64,000 nt of DNA from Phorcus lineatus. Lineage: Eukaryota; Mollusca; Gastropoda; Trochida; Trochidae. The notes beneath the pieces are model-generated. The model was not told the DNA's origin, did not search any database, and saw only the letters and a program-made list of their open reading frames with translations. This document shows, one piece after another, positions 25,920 to 35,375 of the stretch. The stretch lies in assembly GCA_921293015.1 (NCBI GenBank), contig OV121095.1, positions 33,391,484 through 33,455,483 of the forward strand, in the 5' to 3' direction. Positions within the stretch are counted from its first letter, which is position 1. Each line of letters begins with the position of its first letter. The translations under genes and the position numbers were made by a program.

Positions 25920-26480
25920 TAACTTCATCCAACTATGGTAATCGCATGATTAATTACCAGCATCCAACTATAGTCCTACACAATTTCATGAACACATTCC
26001 AACTATAGTAATAACACAATTTCATTGCCATTATCCAACTATGGTACTAGCAGAATTTCATTACCATCATCCGACTATAGTTCTAACAGAATTTCATTAA
26101 CATTATCCGACAATATTAATGACACAATTCCATTACCCTCATCCAACTATAGTATTAACAGAATTTCATTAACAGAATTTCATTACCATTATCCAACTAT
26201 AGTAAAGACACAATTTCACTACCCTCATCCAACTATAGTAATAACACAATTTCATTACCATCATCCAACTATAGTAATAACAAAATTGTATTGCCATTAT
26301 CAAACTATTGTAATAACACAATTTTATTGCCATTATCCAAGTAAAGTAATAACACAATTTCATTTCCATTATCCAACTATAGTAATAACACAATTTCATT
26401 TCCATTATCCAACTATAGTAATGACACAGTTTCATTGCTATTATCCAACTATAGGACTAACACAATTTCATTGTTATCAT
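25920..26480. repeat. 36-bp minisatellite, ~15 units
   Basis: Units follow the pattern (T/C)CATCCAACTATAGTAATA, ACACAATTTCATT, (A/G)CCAT. Because 36 is divisible by three, long frames run through it on both strands with a 12-residue period; these are not genes. On the minus strand, in the frame of the neighbouring gene at 26989-28692, most units read as NEIVLLL followed by a stop, closely matching that gene's own ending NEIVLIP-stop. The array therefore looks like an amplified copy of the gene's terminus. Confidence 0.9.
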
Positions 26481-26988
26481 ATTTAATCTCCTGTACGAAC
26501 AACAATCTCTTTAGCAATACAGGTCGTATAGATAGTGAATAAATCTAACATTGCTATATGTAAAACTAAATTGTTGTAATCATCTCAGATTACAATGTCA
26601 TCGTATTCCTCTACTTGCATTGTATCAACGACAATGATCTAATGAACAATTACCGATCAACAAAATCATATTCTTATGATAATCCATCTACAGTGTCAAA
26701 ACAATCGCTTCGTTATAATGATGTTAAGCTCTCATTAAAGTCACATTGTTACCATAATCCGTCTGTGGTAACAATACAATATCATTATTATTTTTGTATT
26801 AATATCATCATCATCATTATTATTCATCCACACTATCAATTATCGAACGTAGAATAATTTGAATCTGTCACATACCCAATATCATACAGGGTATCCACAA
26901 AATATCTGTGTTTTCATAACAACACAATACCCTTGTTATGATAATTCATATTTCCTCTGGTCATGATATCAATGTAACCATAATCCAT
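26481..26988. repeat. Degenerate extension of the 36-bp repeat toward the gene end
   Basis: Scattered partial units (ATAATCCATCTACAGTGTCA, CCGTCTGTGGTAACAATAC and similar) with growing divergence, joining the array to the stop codon of the minus-strand gene. It would form that gene's 3' flank or UTR. No other feature was seen. Confidence 0.5.
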
Positions 26989-28692
26989 TTAAGGTATCAA
27001 CACAATTTCATTGTTATTGTAATCCATCTCTTTAAGGCGATAGTGAACGTTGTTGGACAGATACAGCACGTCGATGAAGGAACCGTTATAGCTGCTGACA
27101 TACAGACTCTTCCTGTGATGTAGCATCTTCCAAATATCTGTTTCTAATTCAAGCAGCTTAGTAACATTGCCAACATGTGGTCTCATATAAACATCTTGCT
27201 TGGAATTAAAAAACACAACGTTGCTAAAAATATCAACGCCAACAGCATATATTTCAGACATATCAGCAACTAGGGATTTCATATTTTTACCATCATAATC
27301 TACAGACGAAAGGCGGTCAAATTCTGCGAAATATACAATTTGTCTTTTAGGATCCAGAGCGAGACTGAAGGGTGCAGAGCCACGACTTGTCAAATCCACA
27401 ATCCCTCGAAAATCTTTGCCCCTCGTTGTCATACAGCTGATGGTGTTTATTGGATAATACGTTGTAAGAAATAGCATCTGTCTCGTAGCGTCAACAGCCA
27501 TTCCGTAAGATTTTACGTTGAGACGTAGGGTTCTTACATTGCTCCCATCGAACTTGAAGGAAAATATCCCAGTGCGTTTGGCCTCAGAAGAATAACGGCT
27601 GAAGATAATTCGTCCTATCGATGGATCATAAGTTGCGCTTGTCAAGTTAGATATTTTCAAATGTGGATACAGTTCAATTACGTTTGTATGGATGTTAAGT
27701 TGATGTGGATTTTGAAGATGGCTTGACAATCTTTGTAAAATCAATATTCGGTTGACGTCAACGTTTTCTAAAATGTCCATCTCTGGATATAGTTGAGGTG
27801 TAATTGTCGTAGTTGAAGTTGAAAACTGTTGATTACAACACCTCGAACTATTTTCCTCAATACTGGTTGTCATTCTACGCATGCTTCTTTTGACTGACCT
27901 CAAAGCTTCTCTATTCACAGCAGTCTTTGATCGAATTCTATTTAGTTCTTTTGTGATCAGAGTCTTTTCTTTAGTCAACTCCTGTGAAGCTTTTTTGGCA
28001 ACATTTTGGAATTGTCGACGCTGTTTTCTTCTCATGCGGTGAACTTTTCTTGACAATTCGGTATTTTGAATTGCAAGCCTTTCTTGTGTTGTGTTGAAAG
28101 TTTTGAAAGTTGTAGAAAATGTCTGCTCAAGCACTTCACAATAACGTTCAGGTTTATTCATGCTAGCCGTTGACTTCTTGTCCAGATCACCTTGATCGGT
28201 TATTGACCTCTGAGCTGTCTGTATGACCTCCTGAACCTTCACATTTACCTTCTGGTCAAGGTCAGACACCCGGTGGTCAACTTTCACGACCTCGGTAGGT
28301 ATTTTATCCATTTTAATTTCACATTCTCTTTTTTCATCTTCCATTTCTTTCATACGTTTCGACAGCGTTACAAATCCAATCTTCATTTGTTGCAAAGACG
28401 TCTTTAGCCGTCTCACATCCGCCCTTGACCTTGCGATCTCCCGTGAGTGACCTTCAAGAAGGGAAGGAACAATATTCTCCTTTAAATCAACCCTCAAATT
28501 TGTCTCAGCATACCCTATCTTATTTATCAGTCTGATTTCCAGGAGCGGGAGTTCGGCTTTAATAAACTGTAGTTGACGTTGTACTTCCATGGCGTCATTC
28601 CATAACGTATCTTCACTTAGCGAATGTTTGCACACTGATAATGTTATGAGACAGAATAATACTGATGAAGTTGGTTTTCTATGACTTGCCAT
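26989..28692 (-). CDS. Secreted coiled-coil protein with YWTD-like beta-propeller
   Basis: 567 residues from the Met at 28692, chosen because it directly precedes the signal peptide (MASHRKPTSSVLFCLITL) and matches the MA- starts of the paralogues; an ATG pair at 28716 adds eight residues. After the signal come about 245 residues of coiled coil very rich in Lys/Arg/Glu, a CC pair (SRCCNQQ), a short Thr/Ser linker and a C-terminal domain of about 250 residues. That domain has repeated blades such as IGRIIFSRYSS, RQMLFLTTYYP, RQIVYFAEFD and NVVFFNSKQ, resembling LDL-receptor class B (YWTD) propellers. The C-terminal domain aligns throughout with the gene at 30998-32440. Single exon, TATA-like box close upstream. 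Ligand and role unknown. Confidence 0.85.
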   Translation of the reverse strand: MASHRKPTSSVLFCLITLSVCKHSLSEDTLWNDAMEVQRQLQFIKAELPLLEIRLINKIGYAETNLRVDLKENIVPSLLEGHSREIARSRADVRRLKTSLQQMKIGFVTLSKRMKEMEDEKRECEIKMDKIPTEVVKVDHRVSDLDQKVNVKVQEVIQTAQRSITDQGDLDKKSTASMNKPERYCEVLEQTFSTTFKTFNTTQERLAIQNTELSRKVHRMRRKQRRQFQNVAKKASQELTKEKTLITKELNRIRSKTAVNREALRSVKRSMRRMTTSIEENSSRCCNQQFSTSTTTITPQLYPEMDILENVDVNRILILQRLSSHLQNPHQLNIHTNVIELYPHLKISNLTSATYDPSIGRIIFSRYSSEAKRTGIFSFKFDGSNVRTLRLNVKSYGMAVDATRQMLFLTTYYPINTISCMTTRGKDFRGIVDLTSRGSAPFSLALDPKRQIVYFAEFDRLSSVDYDGKNMKSLVADMSEIYAVGVDIFSNVVFFNSKQDVYMRPHVGNVTKLLELETDIWKMLHHRKSLYVSSYNGSFIDVLYLSNNVHYRLKEMDYNNNEIVLIP

Positions 28693-28765
28693 CTCGCATG
28701 GTAAGCTTAGCATCATTTCTCTTCAACACATATGCAACATCTGCATCATTCTTTTTACCGCAGTG

Positions 28766-28776
28766 CTGTATATAGG
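28766..28776 (-). promoter_or_regulatory. TATA-like box of the minus-strand secreted gene
   Basis: The minus strand reads CCTATATACAG, about 50-85 bases before the two possible start codons. A TATA box here gives a short 5' UTR and supports an intronless gene. No start-site data. Confidence 0.4.
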
Positions 28777-29619
28777 ATATTTGGCATAGCGTTAAGCCTC
28801 CCTTTGGGATGTTTATACAAAAGTTTACACTATTTCCGTTGTTGCCGCCAAAACCTTTATCAAATGAACTCTTTTAAAATTAGAGCTTATGCTAAACATT
28901 CAGTCGTATAGCGTTTTGTGTCATGTTGACCAAAAACCGAAATGAACGACTCTGATGAGTGGTCCCGGAATCCAAAAATAAATAGATAAATAAATTGATG
29001 CCAGAAAGTTGAACTTAAGATTCTAATTCTTAAAGGTCACACGCTCTGTTGGAATGGATACGACATTTGCCCTTTAAGAACTAACCCCTTCAATTATCCC
29101 TTTACTGAAATTAATGAATTAATAAATTCATTCGATCTGTGAGTAAATTGCTAACAATGAGATGAATATATGATGACCGATTTGAATAATAAACCAAGGA
29201 TCCAGATATACATTGATAATTGAATGAATTAATAGATAAATATTTGAATTTACAACAGACCCTGTGAATTGAAGGAGATTATACCTTATTTCAAAGATTA
29301 CGTAACTCTAACCATGTGCAGCTGCTATCCGCATGCAGACATCTGGTAAAGAGCTAAGTAACGAAACTAATTATGGCAGTAATTTAGAAAGGAGGTTTAC
29401 CTCGTAATTTGCATCCAAAATGACCCTTTGAAGAAGGGTGCCATAAACAAACTATTGAAAATGCATTACCTGTGCCGTCTACTTGTAATTTATATTTAAA
29501 GACCCCATATCAACGATATTACCTCATTCTTTGATCTATGATGTAATGCCTGCTGAGTGAACTCTCAAAGTTCTTCTTCGTATTAACTGAACGCCGCTAT
29601 GAATGTGCTATGATATGTC
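28777..29619. other. Intergenic stretch of the divergent gene pair
   Basis: AT-rich, no gene recognised. It is part of the ~2.3 kb between the head-to-head genes at 28692 and 30998. Confidence 0.4.
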
Positions 29620-29910
29620 GAGGATACTAAGCGAGCTTCCATTTAATACTATTTTTTAAAAGTATAAAATGAGCGAAAGTGAGTTTGATACCAAAGTTAT
29701 TAACGAGTTTAAAAAAAATAGTATTAAATGGAAAGTCGTTTGGTATTTTGTTTATTAGTCGCCAACAGAAATCAAGCATGACCAACATTTCCGCGTCATG
29801 GCTGCCATGTGACGGTGGCGCCAATATTGTGACGTCACAACCACACACTACTGTGACGTCACAAAAGCAGCGGCATCACACTAGTTTAATATTGCTGTTT
29901 ATTACCTACG
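29620..29910. mobile_element. Fold-back repeat with paired CRE sites (MITE-like), copy 2
   Basis: Same order as 15140-15460: TTTAATACT, GAGCGAAAGTGAG, ATTAACGAGTTT, AGTATTAAA, then TGACGTCA at 29830-29837 and 29854-29861 (24 bases apart, as in copy 1), GCAGCGG and CACTAGTTTAATATTGC. Similar words (GCAGTATGTTACACGGGCGA, near 30292) match the right edge of copy 1, so the element or its flank may extend to about 30330. It lies between two divergent genes and could supply CREB/ATF-type sites; that is conjecture. Confidence 0.6.
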
Positions 29911-30903
29911 AGGATAATCATATCGGGGTTCATATTTTTCATACGATTCCCTAAGGCAAAATATCATTTTTACATTGTGACTTCATCTTATAAACAGTAC
30001 TTTGACGTCATAGTTCTATTATGACGTTGCGTTCCAAATGTGACGACGGCGGGTAATCAGTCTATGCTTGGAGGTTAATTTTGATAATTTTTCTGGATTT
30101 CACGACTTGGCATGGGTAATAAACTGAATATCATATTCATGTCCCTGACATATTTATTTACGACACTCGTGCCTAAATATCAGTATATCCCTCGCTCTCG
30201 CTCGGGAAATACCAATATGTATGCACTCGTGACGTAAACATAGTATGTTATGAACACTCATATAATATCCTCTATATCTATTCATTACATTGCAGTATGT
30301 TACACGGGCGAGTAATGATAAAGATTTTTAAAAGTGTTATTTTGTATAAAAAGCCATAAGACCAGTCATACAAAGTGGTAAGAACACATTTGACTTGGGC
30401 TACTATTTCAAAGTCTTAAACAGGCGCGGAATATACCAGTTATACATCAACTAAGTACAAGCGAACAAAATGTGGAATAAAAACTTTCGAGGAAAGTGAT
30501 GCAAGTTTATTTAATTGATGATAGAAAAAGTCAATTTTTAAGAAGAAAAACATCAAAAGAGACTTGCCAATCAGCTATTCAAGTTAATTGAACACTAAAC
30601 TAATTGGGACCAACTTGACTCTAAGATTTCGTCAACACTATGCTCAAACATATGAAATTTAGTTTAAAATTTAGAAATATGCTGAAAAACAAATTTCTTT
30701 GAAAATTACTTTTATAATGATGATGTTAAAAAAAAAAAGCCCCGGACATTACTTAATACAGTATCTTAGGCACGGTCAATCTAGATTAGTCATATTTAAC
30801 TGGATTAATTACTGCAACTTTCACTTCATCAACCTTGGTTCGTTTACACGGCAAGTGAATATTAATGATCCCTGAAAGGTCACCAACATGGCCCAATCAT
30901 CCC
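29911..30903. other. Intergenic, upstream of the 30998 gene
   Basis: No gene. Another TGACGTCA-like pair lies near 30003-30025. Confidence 0.4.
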
Positions 30904-30910
30904 TATTTAA
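30904..30910 (+). promoter_or_regulatory. TATA-like box upstream of the 480-residue gene
   Basis: TATTTAA lies about 90 bases before the ATG, with a TTCAGAG initiator-like site about 25 bases downstream. The arrangement is compatible with a short, unspliced leader. Confidence 0.35.
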
Positions 30911-30997
30911 CAGGCTATTTCCGATGTTCAGAGCATTTCCTGACAATGGTCATAGTTATCTATCTACATAGCCAGTAACCTAATTAATGTTACAACC

Positions 30998-32440
30998 ATG
31001 GCGAGAGGAGGTAGCTGTGTCTTCTCTCTTGCCGTTGTGGTTTCTTGTCTTGCTATAGTAACCTGTAAAGCCCCTTCTAGAAAGGTTCTGGCGCAGAATT
31101 TGGACAGTTTGGAAAATGAATTTAAAGCTTTCAAGGCTGGAATCGAAGGTATCGAAAAAAAGATTTTACTCCAATTTGCTGAACGGGAAGCTTCAATGAG
31201 AGAAGAATTTTCTGAGAGGATAGCTCTTGTTGAGAAGAAGCTTGGAGATCAGATTAAAAGAGTTTTCGAAGAGACAAAACAGCTTGTTGGAAAACTCATA
31301 ACTGATCAACTCGATAACGTTGATCAATCTGTGAATATATTTGATCTTAACAAGGAGGATGCTCACGAGGAGAAGGTTATTCGAGAAAACGACATCTGTG
31401 ATGATACCTCTAATTGCAAAGATCAGAGAAGTGATGGCGTAGGTTCTGAGCAGTCAATGAAAAATTCTGAATTACAAACTGACGTGAAAAAATCGATCAC
31501 AACGGCGACGTCTTCATCTTCCCCTTCCTTATCTACCCCTTCATCTACAACTGTAATGCCTACTTCATCTACTTCATCTACGACTTCATCTTCCTTGTCC
31601 ACCACTTCATCTACTACTGCATTGCCCACTTCAGCGACCACGACGATTTCAGCTACACGAGGACCTTCAGAACCAAGGAACAGAATTCTGATCTCGCGGT
31701 ATTTCAGAGAATCGAGGACCTACTTTAAGCAATACCACATAGATACCGGTAAAACGGACACCTATCCCAATCTAAGAGGTAACAACATATTAGCTATTAC
31801 CTACGATCCAACCAACAGGCGAGTCATCTTCACCAGGGACTCGCCTTCAGGTATATTTGCATCAACACTTGACGGAAATGGATTCACTACCCTTCTAAGA
31901 AACGTCGGATCTGAAGGGCTGTTCGTGGACGAAAAGCGGAAGTTGCTATTTTTCACGACATTTGAACCGAACAATACAATAAGTCGTATAACGACCTCAG
32001 GACATGATTACAGAATAATCGCCAGCTTGTACAACAGAGGCTTCGTTTCACCAAGGGCTGTGACAGTGGACAGCGACCGGGAGATTATTTACTACAACTT
32101 CAGAGGACGCCCATGGTCCATGGACTTCAATGGTAATAATAAGGTGAGTTACAGTGTGAAAGAGCATGGATCGTATGCCTGTGGAATCGACGCCTTTACC
32201 AACACTCTCTACTATAACGACGACAAGCTCATTGTCAAGAGAGACATGACTACCGGAAACACGACCATCTTGCAGACGCTTAAGGAAGCGACCAGGAACA
32301 TCATCTGGTATGACAACACTCTGTATATGAGTGGATGGGACCATGGCGGCATATATATTCTGGATTTGGAGACGAATGAAATGACCCTACCTGTTAAAGG
32401 GCTGACGTATTATGACCACGTCATTGCCTTGTTGCCATAG
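30998..32440 (+). CDS. Secreted coiled-coil, mucin-like linker and YWTD-like propeller protein
   Basis: 480 residues. A signal peptide (about 1-23) is followed by a short coiled coil (about 27-107), an acidic region with a Cys pair (DICDDTSNC), a Ser/Thr-only linker (about 165-225) that should be heavily O-glycosylated, and a propeller of about 250 residues. Blade motifs include RRVIFTRDSPS, RKLLFFTTFEP, REIIYYNFRG, NTLYYNDDK and DNTLYMSGWD. The propeller aligns blade for blade with 26989-28692 (for example FTTFEPNNTISRITTSGHDY against LTTYYPINTISCMTTRGKDF). Compared with that paralogue the coil is much shorter and the linker longer. Single exon, first ATG used. It is head-to-head with the minus-strand paralogue. 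An extracellular binding or matrix protein is inferred; the ligand is unknown. Confidence 0.87.
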   Translation: MARGGSCVFSLAVVVSCLAIVTCKAPSRKVLAQNLDSLENEFKAFKAGIEGIEKKILLQFAEREASMREEFSERIALVEKKLGDQIKRVFEETKQLVGKLITDQLDNVDQSVNIFDLNKEDAHEEKVIRENDICDDTSNCKDQRSDGVGSEQSMKNSELQTDVKKSITTATSSSSPSLSTPSSTTVMPTSSTSSTTSSSLSTTSSTTALPTSATTTISATRGPSEPRNRILISRYFRESRTYFKQYHIDTGKTDTYPNLRGNNILAITYDPTNRRVIFTRDSPSGIFASTLDGNGFTTLLRNVGSEGLFVDEKRKLLFFTTFEPNNTISRITTSGHDYRIIASLYNRGFVSPRAVTVDSDREIIYYNFRGRPWSMDFNGNNKVSYSVKEHGSYACGIDAFTNTLYYNDDKLIVKRDMTTGNTTILQTLKEATRNIIWYDNTLYMSGWDHGGIYILDLETNEMTLPVKGLTYYDHVIALLP

Positions 32441-32616
32441 ACAAATTGTCAGTCAATGATTGTGTGAAGTTTGTCAGGTCACCCTGTGTGTTAACGTCAC
32501 AGTCAAGTTTTTGCATCGCATATGAAGTTTAACTTTAGTGGTGATAGAAATATTGTAGATCATTATCTTACCAAAGGTTGCATTGATGTAGGATAGAACA
32601 TCTCAGTTGTCATATA

Positions 32617-32661
32617 GGACAATTGTAACTGGGACAATTGTAACTAGGACAATTGTAACTT
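32617..32661. repeat. Three perfect-phase 15-bp repeats in the 3' flank
   Basis: GGACAATTGTAACT plus one variable base, three times in a row, each with a CAATTG palindrome. It lies about 180 bases after the stop codon of the 480-residue gene. Confidence 0.85.
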
Positions 32662-32772
32662 ACCTTTCAAGACATGTGATAAAGAGTTTTACCTCGTGAC
32701 TTCTCTGAAGGTATTTTTCTATTAGTTATCACATGGAGCATTCGAGATGAAAATAATTTGTTTTCAATGGTA

Positions 32773-32778
32773 AATAAA
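32773..32778 (+). terminator. Candidate poly(A) signal AATAAA
   Basis: First canonical AATAAA after the stop at 32440, about 333 bases downstream. A plausible 3' end for the 480-residue gene. Confidence 0.4.
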
Positions 32779-35037
32779 AATTCTCAAGCATAACGATTTG
32801 TTTTTTGTTATATGTAAGGGGAAAAATGCATTTGTGAATCACACTAAACTTACTCATATTGTGAAAAGATGTTGAACAACATCCAGTTTTAAGGTGGTAA
32901 CATTTCAAGTTCTGTTTCACTACCTTAATTTGATACTATCCAATTGCCCCATGGCATTTTGCTGCCACCATTGCCCCGTGATGATTTTAAATGTGTTCTG
33001 ACGTACATCAGAATGGATCATTTACTTACAGAATAGTTGCATCTTTCCACAATTGTGGACAGATGCTCACTTGCCATTTGCAAAACTTCCGGAGTTATAC
33101 AAGAAACAGTTGATTGTTCGGGAGGAATCGTTGCTTCAATATGAATATACCTTTAAGTCTACATTTAATTCAATAGAGAAGTTGACTCTCCGTAGCAGGG
33201 TATTTAATAGATTTAATTGCACTTACACAATGTGCTTCGTTCAATATCCAGTCTGAAGGACTTCAGAGGCGATACTCAGGATAGGTGGTTACAGGTATTT
33301 CACACGAATTAAATGATTGATGATTGATTGTCCATGCTATAAAAATGTTAAACCTAGGTACAATACTGCATACAATATACGGTGCATGTGTCTTAGAATC
33401 CTGCATAATTATTTCTTCATAAGATGTAAACCTTTGCTGCTCTATCCACGACCATTACCAACTCGTAAAAAACCGTTTTTAAGCCCATATAAAATCACAA
33501 ACTAATTATACTGATCAAGTTTAAAGATGCAACTGATTAATACGTTATTTGACTTTCTTTATTTTTCACAGTCTCTTCCCACAGAGGCGCATAAGTCATG
33601 ATACCTATACTAACCTCTGTTGGACTACGATCTCTTTTCGGACTTCTGGCAGGTTCCCCTAGCGGCACAATATTATCAAACTAACTACAAACTTTCAGCT
33701 AATGAAAACAGCATGAATAGCATATTTTTCACTTAACCCTATGAAATGATGCAGCATAGACGTATATACGTATTTTGAAGCAGTCGCTTAATTGTTTTCT
33801 GCAAAGTGCATATTCAAATAAAGTTTAGCTTTACTGGATCTCGTTGAAATAACTGAGGCTCCATCTGAGGCTATTTAATTCATAACTTTTGAAACGATGT
33901 CGCTGATTGCACAACCAACTTTGATTACATTCAATCAGGCTTCTATATTTATTCATCGAGAAATGCTCGTATGAGGAAAGACGATAGTTTAGACGCTGGG
34001 AATTATCTCATCCGCTGCCTCCTAAGCAATATCAAATGGACGCTTCGAATAGACTTCAAATGATTAAAATGTGTTCACAGAAAAATGGCCGTCATTGGTT
34101 TTTGATTAATACTTTCCTCTAATTTTTTGACCCTCTAAAGATACAATTTGCATAAACTAATGTTTATTGAGAAAATTTGAAGAAAAAAATCATTATGCCC
34201 CTTTAAATGTTAGAATTACAAAGCATCTGACTGCAACGTATCGCAGAATATATTGCAACATGTTATCGACATGGATGTTCCAATAAAGGATACCGGATAA
34301 CAATAACTGTATGTGACATCGACCTTGACAATGTTAGGAAGTGAACTTGAGTTCGGAAATAGCCTGTTAAAGAGATGATACTTATTGAAAGCTGACCTTT
34401 GGATATCAAAGTTTATTACCCTCTGAATAGTGTAATAAATGCTACATGGCACAGTGTCAATGAGGACGTTAAGATTACATTGTTACAATTTATTATTTTT
34501 ACTACCTTCATAAATACCTTTAAATCGAAATAAAATCGAAGATTTTTTTTAAATAACATTTTTCAATAGTGAAGTAAGGCGCTATGTTCATTAGATTAAA
34601 CTTTCATTTATAATTGGAAAAAAATACTTTTTTACATGTTATAATTGTTGATAAAAAACGATTATTTTCGGAAACTTACTTACAGCATATCCAAAGAGAA
34701 ACATTGATTGATACTGTTAAGTAGGTCATTAAACTATTACACACGTTAATTGGACACAAAATTTCGAATTCTTAACATTTATTGGGCCGTTTTCCGACTA
34801 TCAGTAAAAACAAGAAAACATCAAAATAATACCATTTAGAGATAAAGATGCAAGTTAGTGAGACTATTTTAACTTAACTCCGGTCACATAGTATTTTAAA
34901 TCTTATTTAAGTCACATAAAAAAATAAAGCATATTCCGCGTCACTTTAACTCCTATACACATGGAATAAAGTATTGCATCTCGATTTGTCCTGCAATCAT
35001 TTTAAAATATGAGGGATTACCATTTTTATTCAGAGCT
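32779..35037. other. 2.3 kb without recognisable features
   Basis: AT-rich with short frames only; no domain, RNA or repeat family recognised. Confidence 0.45.
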
Positions 35038-35048
35038 CCTCTGAAAGA

Positions 35049-35364
35049 GGGGGCGGGATAGCGCAGTGGTTAGCGCGTTCGGCTTTGGATGAGGAGGTCC
35101 GTGGTTCGAATCCCGCCAGGGGCTCGGCAACTTTGTCTGCAGTAGAGAACTGTTCTACACGCAGTCAGGTTTGGGTGCAATGCTACACTGAAATTCAGCG
35201 CAGTACCACCCATGGTTCGCTAGTTCCAGCCGATGCTCGCAGGTTTCACCGCAATGCATAGCCACAATGGTGTTGCGGGCTTTCTCCCTGCACTAATACT
35301 AGCAGCCGCGATATAAGTGAAATAATCTTGAAAGCGGCGTTAAACACCAACTCACCTCACCTCA
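35049..35364 (+). mobile_element. Full-length tRNA-derived SINE with 11-bp target duplication
   Basis: The 5' head is tRNA-like with RNA polymerase III box A (TAGCGCAGTGG, 35059-35069) and box B (GGTTCGAATCC, 35103-35113). A conserved central block follows (CAGCCGATGCTCGCAGGTTT and onward), then AAGCGGCGTTAAACACC and a CTCAC-repeat tail. Perfect flanking duplications CCTCTGAAAGA lie at 35038-35048 and 35365-35375. Intact boxes and duplications make it the youngest SINE copy in the window. The tail block resembles SINEs I associate with molluscs. It is not a functional tRNA gene, since the head continues into the SINE body. Confidence 0.92.
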
Positions 35365-35375
35365 CCTCTGAAAGA

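Noticed and set aside
25920..26480. Possible CRISPR array
   Set aside because: Units are contiguous and drift gradually, without constant repeats alternating with unique spacers; the context is an animal genome.
26025..26486. 153-residue frame with a 12-residue period, and its antisense twin
   Set aside because: The repeat unit is 36 bp, so frames stay open automatically; no start context, signal or domain.
35049..35125. A genuine tRNA gene
   Set aside because: Box A and B are present, but the sequence runs on into a SINE body with a CTCAC tail and target duplications.
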